NCBI RefSeq assembly: GCF_000003815.2
Contig: NC_049979.1
Coordinates: 19,461,686 to 19,525,685, forward strand
DNA length: 64,000 nucleotides
DNA from: Branchiostoma floridae
Lineage: Eukaryota; Chordata; Leptocardii; Amphioxiformes; Branchiostomatidae
Reading direction: 5' to 3'
A program made the translations under genes and the position numbers. This document shows, piece by piece, positions 22,501-34,500 of the stretch. Below the pieces are notes generated by a model, which worked only from the letters and a program-made list of their open reading frames with translations, did no database searches and was not told the origin of the DNA. Every line of letters begins with the position of its first letter. Positions within the stretch are counted from its first letter, which is position 1.

Positions 22501-25500
22501 ATGTCGCAAAGACAGACATTCAAGAAGCAAAACGAGTGAAAAATTCAGTAAAAGCTGATAAAGCCATTTTGATCTTTGAATTAATTTCAATATTTTATCA
22601 TAGAATTGGTAATTTTTGATATTGCTTTGTTCTAAAAGGATCTGTTTAATGCTTTATTTTGTTTTATGTTGCAGATATTGATGAGTGCAGTGACGGTACA
22701 CATGACTGTCATCCTGACGCCGAGTGTCACAACAATGCCGGATCCTTTTCATGCCAATGCAAGCATGGATTCATAGGAAATGGGACATCGTGTTCAGGTA
22801 TATCAAAACTTAATACGTCTTTGCTAGAGTGTCTTGTTGTGCGTTGTACAAAGGTTGACAGATTTGCTGTCTTAAGTTCCATTGATTTAACAGTAGCTTA
22901 AGACCACACTTTGATACAGAACAGAACAGGAGAATTAACAACATCGTCTATTATATAAATCTACAAAGCCACGATTTGCGTTACAGATGTTGACGAATGT
23001 ACAGCAGCAGCGGCTCCTTGCGATCCAAAAGCAAACTGCACAAACACGGAAGGTTTCTTCTTCTGCCTGTGCAACACCGGATACATGGGAAATGGCACGT
23101 CATGTGCAGGTATGGAGCAGTTAATACACATCGATGTTTAGTCCTGTAAATTATGAGGTATTAGTGATGGCGAGATACCTAAAAATATTTACGACAAAGT
23201 CAAGAACAATGAAATATGTTTCAAGTAGCAAGAGTTACTGAGGTTTAGGGAATCTTGATACGTACTTTTCATTTGATGATTGCAGATATTGACGAATGCA
23301 CCACAGAAGCACACAACTGTCACATGAACGCACATTGCACAAACACTGATGGATCTTTCTTCTGCACGTGCAACATCGGATACTCTGGGACTGGAACGCG
23401 GTGCGAAGGTTGGTACAATTATGGAAAACAGAGGACTGTTTTATATTGTATAGACTGGCAATATTTATGCGTTCTGGCGGCAAACTCCCTCTTTATATGT
23501 ACCATGTACCTATTAGTAAATTCTTGCTTTAAGCAAAAATCGCTGTAGCCATTTGATTAATTGTCAGGTGTTATCAAACACATATTTATACGTCTGAGAT
23601 GACAATTTATCAAACCGTTTACAAATTATTATTTTTGCTACTTAGAAACCCTATGTAGTGTCATGTAAATCATATCATTTATTAATTTCATGTAACGTTA
23701 ACATGTACATCCTAAACGACTGGGGGTTCTTGTCACCCTTACACATTATTACAGACATCAATGAATGTGACGAGGATACAGACGGGTGTCATCAAAACGC
23801 TACCTGTACCAACATCCCCGGGTCCTTTTCTTGTGATTGTGACACGGGTTACACTGGAAATGGTAGCGTTTGCACAGGTTAGTCAATACTTTTTTTCACA
23901 AAAAGTTGTTGCATATAAGGACTATTTTGTACTGCCATTTCATAAATCCCAATTGACTCTTCACAAAATTATGGTAATCTTTGTTTGTTTGTTTGTTTGT
24001 AATGTTTTAATCTCACTGGTTTAGCGATATCTGTGTTTCTGCTCTTCATACAGATATGGACGAGTGCACTAAAGGAACTCACAGGTGTGACTCCAATGCA
24101 ACCTGTACCAACACTGCAGGGTTCTACATTTGTGAGTGCATGGATGGGTATGGAGGGAATGGTACTTACTGTGCAGGTAGGTTGGCTTCTGACTCATTCA
24201 CATGATTGTTTACGGAAAATTGCCATAAACGCCATGATGATTCTTAGCAGACAGATCGAGGAGTACTATCTATTGTTATATCCATTCCCTTCTCCCAAAT
24301 CTATAGCGTAGCGCACATATTTATCTTTATGGTTTCGTCGATTTTGTTTTTCACAGATATTGATGAATGTAACGAAGGTTTGGACAACTGTCATTCTAAC
24401 GCAACGTGCAGCAACAATGAAGGATCATACTCATGTGACTGCAAAGTTGGGTATTACGGAGATGGCACCTCTTGTTGGGGTAAGGACATTATAACGTTAC
24501 AGTAACCTACACGATGAATGCATGTGTCCGCAAGATCGAAGTGTTGTCAACATCGTAATAACGTCGTCATAAATATTGTGAGGAAATGATAATATCAGCT
24601 TTCAAAATCAATACCAAAATTTATCTCTTCCCTCATGACCTCAGTGAAAAGTGGCTTGCGCTTTCATGAATAAACAAAGGTTCAAACAAACAACAAACAA
24701 ACAAACCAGTAGATCTATAAAGCTTACGCCCGTACACGTGTAAGGTGATGATTAAGTTCTAAATCGTGCTTGTTGATTTCATACTACAGATATAAACGAA
24801 TGCAGGACAGGAAGTGACTGCGCTGAAAATGCCACATGTACCAACATAGAAGGGTCGTTCTTCTGTCTGTGTAACCATGGATTCACTGGAGACGGTTTGA
24901 TTTGTACAGGTACGTATGACTACAAGATTAGTTGTAACTTATATTCCATGTCCGGCATCTAAAATAAGGTTTATCTATTGTAGCATCTTAGAATTCTTCA
25001 GAGATTTTAGTTTCCAGGGTGCGATGAATGTTTCAAATCATTTATAATTTCAGATATCGATGAATGTGCTGAGGACACAAATATCTGCCACACAAACGCG
25101 ACCTGCAGGAACACTGACGGGTCTCATTCCTGTGTGTGTGATGTCGGATTTGTCGGAAACGGTACAACTTGCACAGGTAAGACACACATTTTAGACCGTA
25201 TGCATTAACTTAAACTTAATAGCAATGATGCGGTATGACAACGTATTATGATGGATGCTAAGAATTTCACATGTATAAGTCTAAAGAAACGACGGAAATT
25301 CTAAGATGTGGCTCTTAGCGTCATCAAATATTACGAATGATTATAAGATGAGTAATTGAATTGTCTTTAAAATAGCGAAATGATTGATATGAAATACCAA
25401 ATTATAATGTATGTTCATATCTTAATTATAATTAAACATTGTTTGCTGAATCAGAAACGGTTTAATTTTGTCATCTCTGGTCTATCTACAATACAGTTTT

Positions 25501-28500
25501 TATGTCTTAATAACAAACATGTTAGATTCTTTTTGTAGATATAATCAACATAATTAGGTGTAAGAACAGTAGTTAAAACTTACGTTCTTGCATATAAAGT
25601 TCCAAAAGTGCTGAAGTCTGAACCTTGCTAACACATCATTTCAGATATTGACGAGTGTAGTGACGGTGTACACATCTGTCATCCTAACGCCACATGTATC
25701 AACACTGTCGGTACTTTCTCATGCGAGTGCAACAACGGATACACAGGAGATGGAACCTCGTGCACAGGTACGTTGATATTGAGTGTGCTGAAATTCTATA
25801 TCTAACTTATCACAACTGTAATCTATTTCTACATTCTGGCATCGTTCGACCTCACGTTGAGTCATAGGTTCACAAATTTTCTTCATTACTATCACAGATG
25901 TAGACGAATGTGTATCGGAGACTGAAAACGACTGCGATCAACACGCACTCTGCAACAATACCGACGGTTCCTTCCTGTGTCGGTGTGATGCCGGATACGC
26001 AGGCAACGGTACATTATGTACAGGTATGTACCCTCTGGTTGATAACTATCTGTTTAAACAAACCTAACGCTTTCACAAACCAGGTCTCCCACCATACCTA
26101 TCAAGTTCAAACTTTAGAAATATGGACAAGATTAAATATTTCAAATCATACGATTCTATTATGATTGTATTTTAAAGACAAGATTTCTGACCAATGAATG
26201 GCGTTATTTCAGACATCGATGAATGTTCCTTGAGTACCCACGACTGTCACCCTAACGCTACATGCACCAACATTGGAGGGTCCTTTACCTGTCAGTGCAA
26301 CAAAGGATACATGGGGAATGGCACATTCTGTACAGGTTAGTAGTACAACATAAGATGTAGGCATTGATAGGAACGATAGTGAGATTGAAAATGGCTTAAC
26401 TTTGCTGCAAACTGATTCTTATTATGTATTAATTGATCCATGTCAAATATGTATCTTATCTAAAATATCTTATAGATAGGATGGGATATCAATATACATA
26501 TTACCTGTATTGCCCAACGATTGAATCAGAAAACGTATTGCAACTTCTATCACGTTCAAAAAACAATTATTCTAGATTCTTTGATGGAATCGAATTTCTC
26601 ATACTAGGACCGTTTCTTTTGTAACTACAATCATAAGTCAATATATAGATAAATTTGATCCTTTTATTCAGTTTGTAAAATTATTGTCTAGAAGTTGACA
26701 TGAGAGTAGAATATGTCATAATATGAAAATGTTAATTGACTTTCAGACGTTGATGAATGCTCCGAGGATTCACAAATCTGCCACCAGAACGCGACGTGCA
26801 CCAATACGGACGGGTCTTTCTCCTGCACCTGTAATCCGGGCTATGTTGGGAACGGCACGGCTTGTACAGGTACAATTCTAATGGTTTTAATACTTTGACT
26901 TGTTTCTCTAAAGCTTCGCAATGTGCATAGATGCGGATGATCTTTTTTATTGCGAATCATAATTTGTATGAATTGTAACAAGGACCGGAATCTTACGTTC
27001 CAATAAGAAAAAATATACACTAAGAGAAAAAGAATCATTGATTGATACAATAAAATTTCGTTGTACAGATATCGATGAATGCGCATCGGGAAGCGAAAAT
27101 GTCTGTGACCAAAACGCAGCTTGCACCAACATTGCCGGGTCATATTTTTGCCGTTGTAACATTGGATATGCAGGGAACGGCACATTTTGTACAGGTACGT
27201 AAAGTTTTACACACATTGGAGACTTGACCAGATCTTATAGATCTGACCAGAGTTTGTAAGAATTACATTCAAGTTGTACAGATTGACTGCGGTATGTGAC
27301 TACAGCTACAAAATGTACTAACTTAAAGAATCTTTTGATTGCGTTGACCGAAGCAGTCGTCGTATTTTGCAGATATTGATGAATGTGAAACGGCAGATAG
27401 AAATAACTGTGATGAAAACGCCACCTGCACCAACACTGACGGATCCTTCTTCTGCACCTGTAGTGAAGGGTTCAGAGGAAACGGTACAACTTGCAAAGGT
27501 ATATCAAGTCCATCATAAATCCCAGAAAATTTCGTTTCGAAATGCAATCTGATGATGAAATTTTCATCAAGACACTTATATTAGTCTGTGACTTATGTAT
27601 ACCATGTCATCGTGTCATTACAGATATCTCATTGACATATTGTCCAAGACAGCGAAGACGAGCCATCATGTGGCCGGAATCAGTCGGAATGACGGTCTGT
27701 CACCGCCCCTGCCCCAGAGGATCTGTTGGTAAGTTAGTGATGTTTATTGCTTTATTGTAGATCCATATACGCATTTTGATACCTGTAACAGTAAGATTAG
27801 TTCCTAGAATTTACCATCAACACAACAGTACATGAATCCTGCTTCATTGTGAATACGTGTTAATTCAGGATGTGGAACGTGTTTACACGTTGAGTATCAT
27901 ACATTCTAGTACCTTGTATACAACAAGCTAGCATTGACATTAGCCTAAGCTTTTATAATCACCCCATATCTCACAGAATCAAACCAACCAAGTTCGTTCT
28001 GTGTTCTGTTATATTAAGGTATCGCTAGCTGGACGTGCGGCAGTAATAGTGCATGGGAGGGAGAACCGGACCTGACCGGATGCCTGTCACATTGGCTACA
28101 CGATCTGGTGAGTGTCAACCATTATTAGATTAAACCTGACATGACTTTAAAGCTCGGAACTATAACTGCACTTGTCAGAGTCACTGTTTTTGCTGACCCG
28201 TAGTATACCAGTGACAAACATAACAAGGAAACACTATCGAGTTATTCTTTTAGCTTATATTTATCCTATCATAGGACTGTAGATTAAATCACATAAAGAC
28301 AAACATTACAATGAACCCATGTACATGTGTCTGTCTTGCAGACCACATGTATATGTCATTTTCAAAAAGAACATCATGGTATGGACTTTTCTATTGATGA
28401 TCCGCTATACAGAATAATGACGTTTGCCAGAACCTCATAGATGTCGATCTGTGCTCAAAAAACAAACAGATGTTGCTACATAATGATGATAATAGACACT

Positions 28501-31500
28501 TTCACCAACATTCTAAATTGAGTAATCTCCAGTTATGGTATCTGTTGTTCTTTGCTTTGCCAGGATACAGATAGGCCGTCTACAGACGTCCTCTTCTTAA
28601 TGGCCGAACAGTTGGAAAATCAACAACACATGTACGGCGGCGATGTCATCACCTGTACGGACCTTTTTGGACATATGGTTGAGAGACACGAACACGAACT
28701 AGACAGTGTGCTGCACGAACATAGGGAACACATCGTCACCAACTTTACTGAGGTATGTGCAAGTTGTATATGTCTTAATGTTGTACTAACGTTATAACGT
28801 CAACAAAATTAAAGTCCCGTATAAATGGTACGAGTCCAAGTCAACATTTGTATAAAATCATTTACCTTTTAAAATCTCACTACCCTACTACTTCTTGACA
28901 GACTATCTCATCAGATTGGTGTACTACAAAGTATGACAGAGTCACGGTCTGAAATTATTATAGATCTTATCTAGTTGTTTGGTTGTATGTATGCATGGAT
29001 CACTTAGCCCAAAGGTGTCTAAAGATGTATTTACGATCCTCGATATCTTTATTCCCTATAGTCAATGCTAACATGCGGAAGTGCTCTCCTGAGAACAACC
29101 GAAGCTTGGGGTGACATTCCTATGGTGAGTGTCTAAATCATTGTTACTACGCCCCTTGTTTATTTCCATTTATTACAGGTTTATGATAGCAAAATGCATA
29201 TTGTTATTGTTGGCGTATATGGGCGCCGCCATGTTTGCGCTGCCATATTTGTTTCCGGAAATTCCCGTCATGGTAAGAGTCAAGTAAACATTTTTCGTAA
29301 TTTGATTTGTTGCACGTGATGGGATGGTATTTTTGAGGAATCGGAATGGTTCTATCGTATATTTGTGGGTCTTGTTTGTCTATGTCTTACCTTATCAAAA
29401 GATATATGCTTCTCTTTATCACGCCTGCAGGAACGCCGGTTTGAAGTGGCTCCAGAAATCATGGACAATACCGAAAAGTCAGGTCTTCTCCTGGCGAAGA
29501 ACGTTCCCAAAGACACTGTCTCAATTACGAGAGAAAATATAGGTAAATTTCAGTATTTTTGTCACCAAGATTCATGGATGTAATCTATGGCAGTAATATC
29601 CACGACGTAAGTCAATAAAAAGGTCTACAGATGCTGATAAGGTCACATATAGACTTTTTTACATATGTCAATAAAAGTTAGAAATTCGGGTGTACGATAC
29701 ATAATGCAAAATGAATGGATGACCACCTTACTTGACGTCTTTGCAGCACTTCAAGGAAAGTTCCACAAGTTCCGCTTGTTCTAAGAAACTGGTTCGTGGT
29801 CATTTTATGAAAGATGCTGCTTGAAACTTCGATTATGATAGATTATCTGAAAAGGTCCGGTTATGTTATGTTAGACTATCCCAGCAATTTTTAATGCATT
29901 TTTTGTAACAATATCGTCTTCTGTCCCACAGTGATGGACATTGTTGCCAAGGGCAACGGAAGACCCATGGACTTTCCTCAAAGGACTGATGAGAGATCCT
30001 CCATCTTGGCCCGCATACCGGACTCCATAACGGTTCCCGGAACGAAGCATCGGGTCGTAGCCGCGCTCTACAAAAATCTGGGCCAGTATCTGAAACCTAA
30101 GCGGGCTGAGCTACCAGGCCTTAATGACAGTAACCTGGAGACAGACAGGGTACTCTCTCGGGTTATCTCCGCAACCATCGTAGATGACGGCAAACCTGTT
30201 GTGCTCAAGGACGGGACTGTCGAAATTTTCCTGGAACACATACAGGTATGTACACATGTAACTACCGTACGATCTCCCGACAGCGTAGCGTTTAGAACAA
30301 TGAGTCATTCTTTTGATCACCATTACATTATGAGCTAATCGCACATTCACAGATTATTGACATCAAATCGGAACTTTTACAGGCAGTCAACGGATCGACA
30401 ATGTGTGTCTCCTGGAACTCTGGGTGAGTGGGTCAGGTTTCAAAAAAATTGATTAGATAGGCAATCTCTTCTATACATCCAAGTCTTTACATATTAATCA
30501 AAATGTAATTATATGTTGGAAGCTTACCATGATTATCTAGGATGAACGAGAAGTAACCTTTATAACCTTTGAAATCTAAGAAAAAGAAATCTAAGAGAAA
30601 GAGTACAACAGTACTAGTTTTCTGTTCCATTGCATTTTTTGTGATTTCAGTGGAAACTGGTCAGAGGAAGGATGTAAAGTGAAGAAAAATGCCACGACAT
30701 ACACCATCTGCGAATGTACCCATCTCACCAACTTCGCCATTCTCGTGGATGTGACTGGACAGCAGGTGGGAATGTAGAATATAATCCACATCCACATAAC
30801 ACAAATCATGTTATCAACTAATCACACTTCATGATACATGCAAAATGAAATTCTAGAATATATACCATAGCTTATATAAATTTTGACAATCAAAGGTTCA
30901 TTTTCAAAGAATGGCAATTACTGTGACAGTTGCTCCATTGCTTTGATACTGACGGAATCTACTGGTAGGACGAAACGGGATGTTTAAAAGTCCAATAGAA
31001 AGCCCTACCCCCATCAGTAATACACACTAACATCACCCCATATAATTTACGACGTTTATTTGCTGTTGTGTTGTTACAGGATCTGTTCGCTCTCCATGTC
31101 ATCACATACATCGGCTGCATCATTTCCATCCTGTGCCTCTTCATCTGTATCTGTATATTCCTTGGCTTCAGGTAAGGTTTCTAATATCAATATAGCAATA
31201 TCGTCAATGGCGATTACGATGATGACGATATTGTTGATTGTGACGATGGCGTTGATGATGATAATGATGATGAAAATGCTGATGATTTATATGATGATGT
31301 TGATGATGATGATTATGTTCATGGTGATGATGATTATCAATTGGGATGGATATTGTCGATAAATGATTATCTATATTATGGGATGTTCGCCATCTTGTTT
31401 CAGACGGGTTCGTTGTTCCCGGACTATCATCCATGCAAACCTGTGTATCTGCCTGCTGTTTGCTGAACTTGTTTTCCTCGTTGGCGTGGACAAAGTTCAC

Positions 31501-34500
31501 AATCCGGTACAACAGCACTCTGTTACATGCTTTAAGTTTCATGTTCTTGCATTTCCATCCCACCATATGGAAGCTTCACTTCCAAAAAGCTTAAAGTGGT
31601 CTGGGTTCATTCTTGTCGGGCGGGTTTTCTGCTTGATTCTTCTCTTCTTTTAAGAAAAAGCAAACCTTATATCCTACACTGACATGTTTCTATTTGTTGT
31701 GGCATGATATAGTATGACAGTTAACTCGATTAATAACATTATGATGAAACTGATAATAGTGATATGTCCAAATTTGCACAGGTTGCTTGTGACGCGATAG
31801 CTATAACCCTTCACTACCTGTTCCTGGCCGTCTTCACCTGGATGTGTGTGGAAGGAGTGGAGCTGTACGTCATGCTCATCAGGGTCTTCAACTTGAAGCG
31901 CACCCGGCTGATCTACTATCACATAGTCGGCTACGGTACCGCTTACTTTTTTTGCAGTTCAGTGATAAAACAGCCACAAAGAAAATGGAAAGAATATTCT
32001 ATACATATAGTCAATGCATGAAATGTACTATGTTCATAAGGAAAGACATGCATACATATATAAGTCTTATAAACTGTAAAATCGTCTCCCGTACACATTC
32101 ACTGAGACGTTCGTAACGGAGGGAAATGACTCCATTACATAGTACCTGGTGGTATATAGACTCATTGTAGTTTAATACAATAAACGGGAATTGTTGGTGG
32201 CACCAGTATGATGATGTACTTTTACACACGTATTTTTCAGGAATACCTGCAATAGTGGTTCTTGTATCAGCTGCCATCAACTATGGGCTTAATCTAGAAG
32301 GATATGGAAAATGGGAAGACACGGACGAGAGGCGGAAATAGTAATCCATTCAATGTCAATTGGTTAATACGATTAATCGGAAGTCTGTTGCGAATGATTA
32401 TACTTAGAATATATGCTGATACTAACCAAATTTTGAGTTACGGATATTTCTTGGTTGCTTTTTACGTCTAATCGATGATATAAGATGTAATTTTCATCTT
32501 TCGTTGTTTCCTGTTAGGAAAGGTTAACCTACGAAAATTTTCAAGGTCATCATTCATACTAAATGAATATTTGTACTACATTTTTGTTGTGGCTGTTCAT
32601 TATCTCTCTGTATTTTTGGATTTGGCAGTTGCTGGTGTTCAGTTAAGAGCAAGTTTATCTGGAGTTTTGTGGGTCCGATGCTGGTGATTATTGCGGTGAT
32701 TATTCTTCTTTATTTGATCAAGTGCAATATAATGCTGGCATTGACACCCAAAACTAAGGTACCTGTTTCCATATAAATAATGGGATAAGTTAAGCTTTAT
32801 GCAATGGCATGCGTGACCTAGAAACACTCGGATAAGAAATCAATGCAAATGAAATCCAGACGTCCTTTTAGAAATATATATGGACGAACAATTCATCCAA
32901 TAGTCCGTTTGATGCTCTGCAAATGTAGTTTAAATTTAGTTGTCTTCATTACATTTGGTTATGAGAAAATACAGTACTCTTTTCAATACTAAAAGCCCAA
33001 GTAATTTTGACAGTGAGAAATACTGAATACTCGGATTTAAATAAACTTTAACGTTTTAGCAATTCTGAAAGGATACGTTCCCCAACCGATTACGATTCAA
33101 CAAAAATCTCCTCCAGGCCGTGACAGCGTTTCGGTCCATCTGTCCAGAACATGGTATACAAATAGACAGTTATGCTACAGTCCCAATGGTTGATAGGGGC
33201 CTCATAATCGACGTTCGTAACCGGGATAGCAACACGAGTATTTCAAACCCTTGTCAAACATGCTACTGCAAACAAAACGACCTCAACATTCGGAACAAAA
33301 TATAGCACATGACTGTATTCTTTTACCTAACGAAACTTTTCAGTACTTTTTCTTGTTTTATTTATACTTTATCAATTTTATGACATTTTAACGACATTAT
33401 TGCCTTTGCAGGTGAACCTGGGGTTCCTGGTCATGACCCTGAAAGTGATCTACTCACAGAGATCCCATGATAAACAGGAACAGGCCTGGCAGGGAGAAAA
33501 ATTCAAGTAAAGTATTTTTTATTTAGAATGTCAAGACCTTGTACCACACGTGTTGGGCGATAATGACACCAAAATGCACGCAACTGATCACAAACCAACG
33601 AGCAAATTATCAAACAAACTCAAACAAAGACACGGTTTGGCCGAAAAAAGGGAAAGGTTTAATCAAGCAAAACTTTTCCAAAGAAAACACAGCATTACTT
33701 AAACAAGTAAATTTATAATAACCTTCATAAACCATGTGGGTGGGTGAAAGGAAGAGCAAATTAAAGAAACCGTGCAGTCCGCTTGCCAACAAGATCTCGG
33801 GTGACGTCAAATCACGTGGTCAGGGTCAAAGTGTAACCGGGCCGAACAAAAACAATTACAGTTTGTGATCAATTAATAAAAATTACAAGGTGTAATTTTT
33901 CTCATTTTAAATCGAAGCGATCTAAGCATGTTACTGAACTTTCTTGCATTTACCATTTAATTCCAATTAATTCATGAATTGACCAATCAAACTGAAACAG
34001 TATGAGGGACCGTTGCAGGTTCTGGATCCGCGTGTCCCTGGCCCTTGTGTGTGTCCTGGGTGTGACCTGGGTGTTCGGTGTGCTGTATGTCAGCCGAGAG
34101 ACCGTCATCTTTGCCTACATTTTCACCATCGTCAACTCTCTACAAGTATGTCTCCTTGGCTCATAAATATGTACATATTGATATTCATCGCTACAGTTTC
34201 TTGGGGGTTTTATGAGTTTCAGTTTGTGATCGTTTAGAAATAATGGCGGCATTGGCCAAGGGGCCTTTTGGTCTTTTGTTTAATTTGTTTGTGTTTTTTT
34301 CAGGGCCTGTTTGTGTTTGTATTCCACTGCCTATTGAATGAAAAGGTATGTAGTAGATTTTTAATGTCTGTTATAGAGCTTGTAACAGTGGTACAGATAA
34401 TGTATCCGACATGATACTTTTACGTCTTCATTACATTATCTTGATAGATGTGTTAGTGCGCAATCGATTCCGTTTCTACCTGTTAAGCTATCATTAGAAA

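Noticed and set aside
31060-31566. Met-rich and His-rich frames around 31200-31360
   Set aside because: They read through an imperfect TGA-type simple repeat in an intron.
33120-33305. 61-codon open frame in the gene 3 TM5 intron
   Set aside because: No splice borders in phase, no family likeness, and the flanking 7TM exons already join perfectly.
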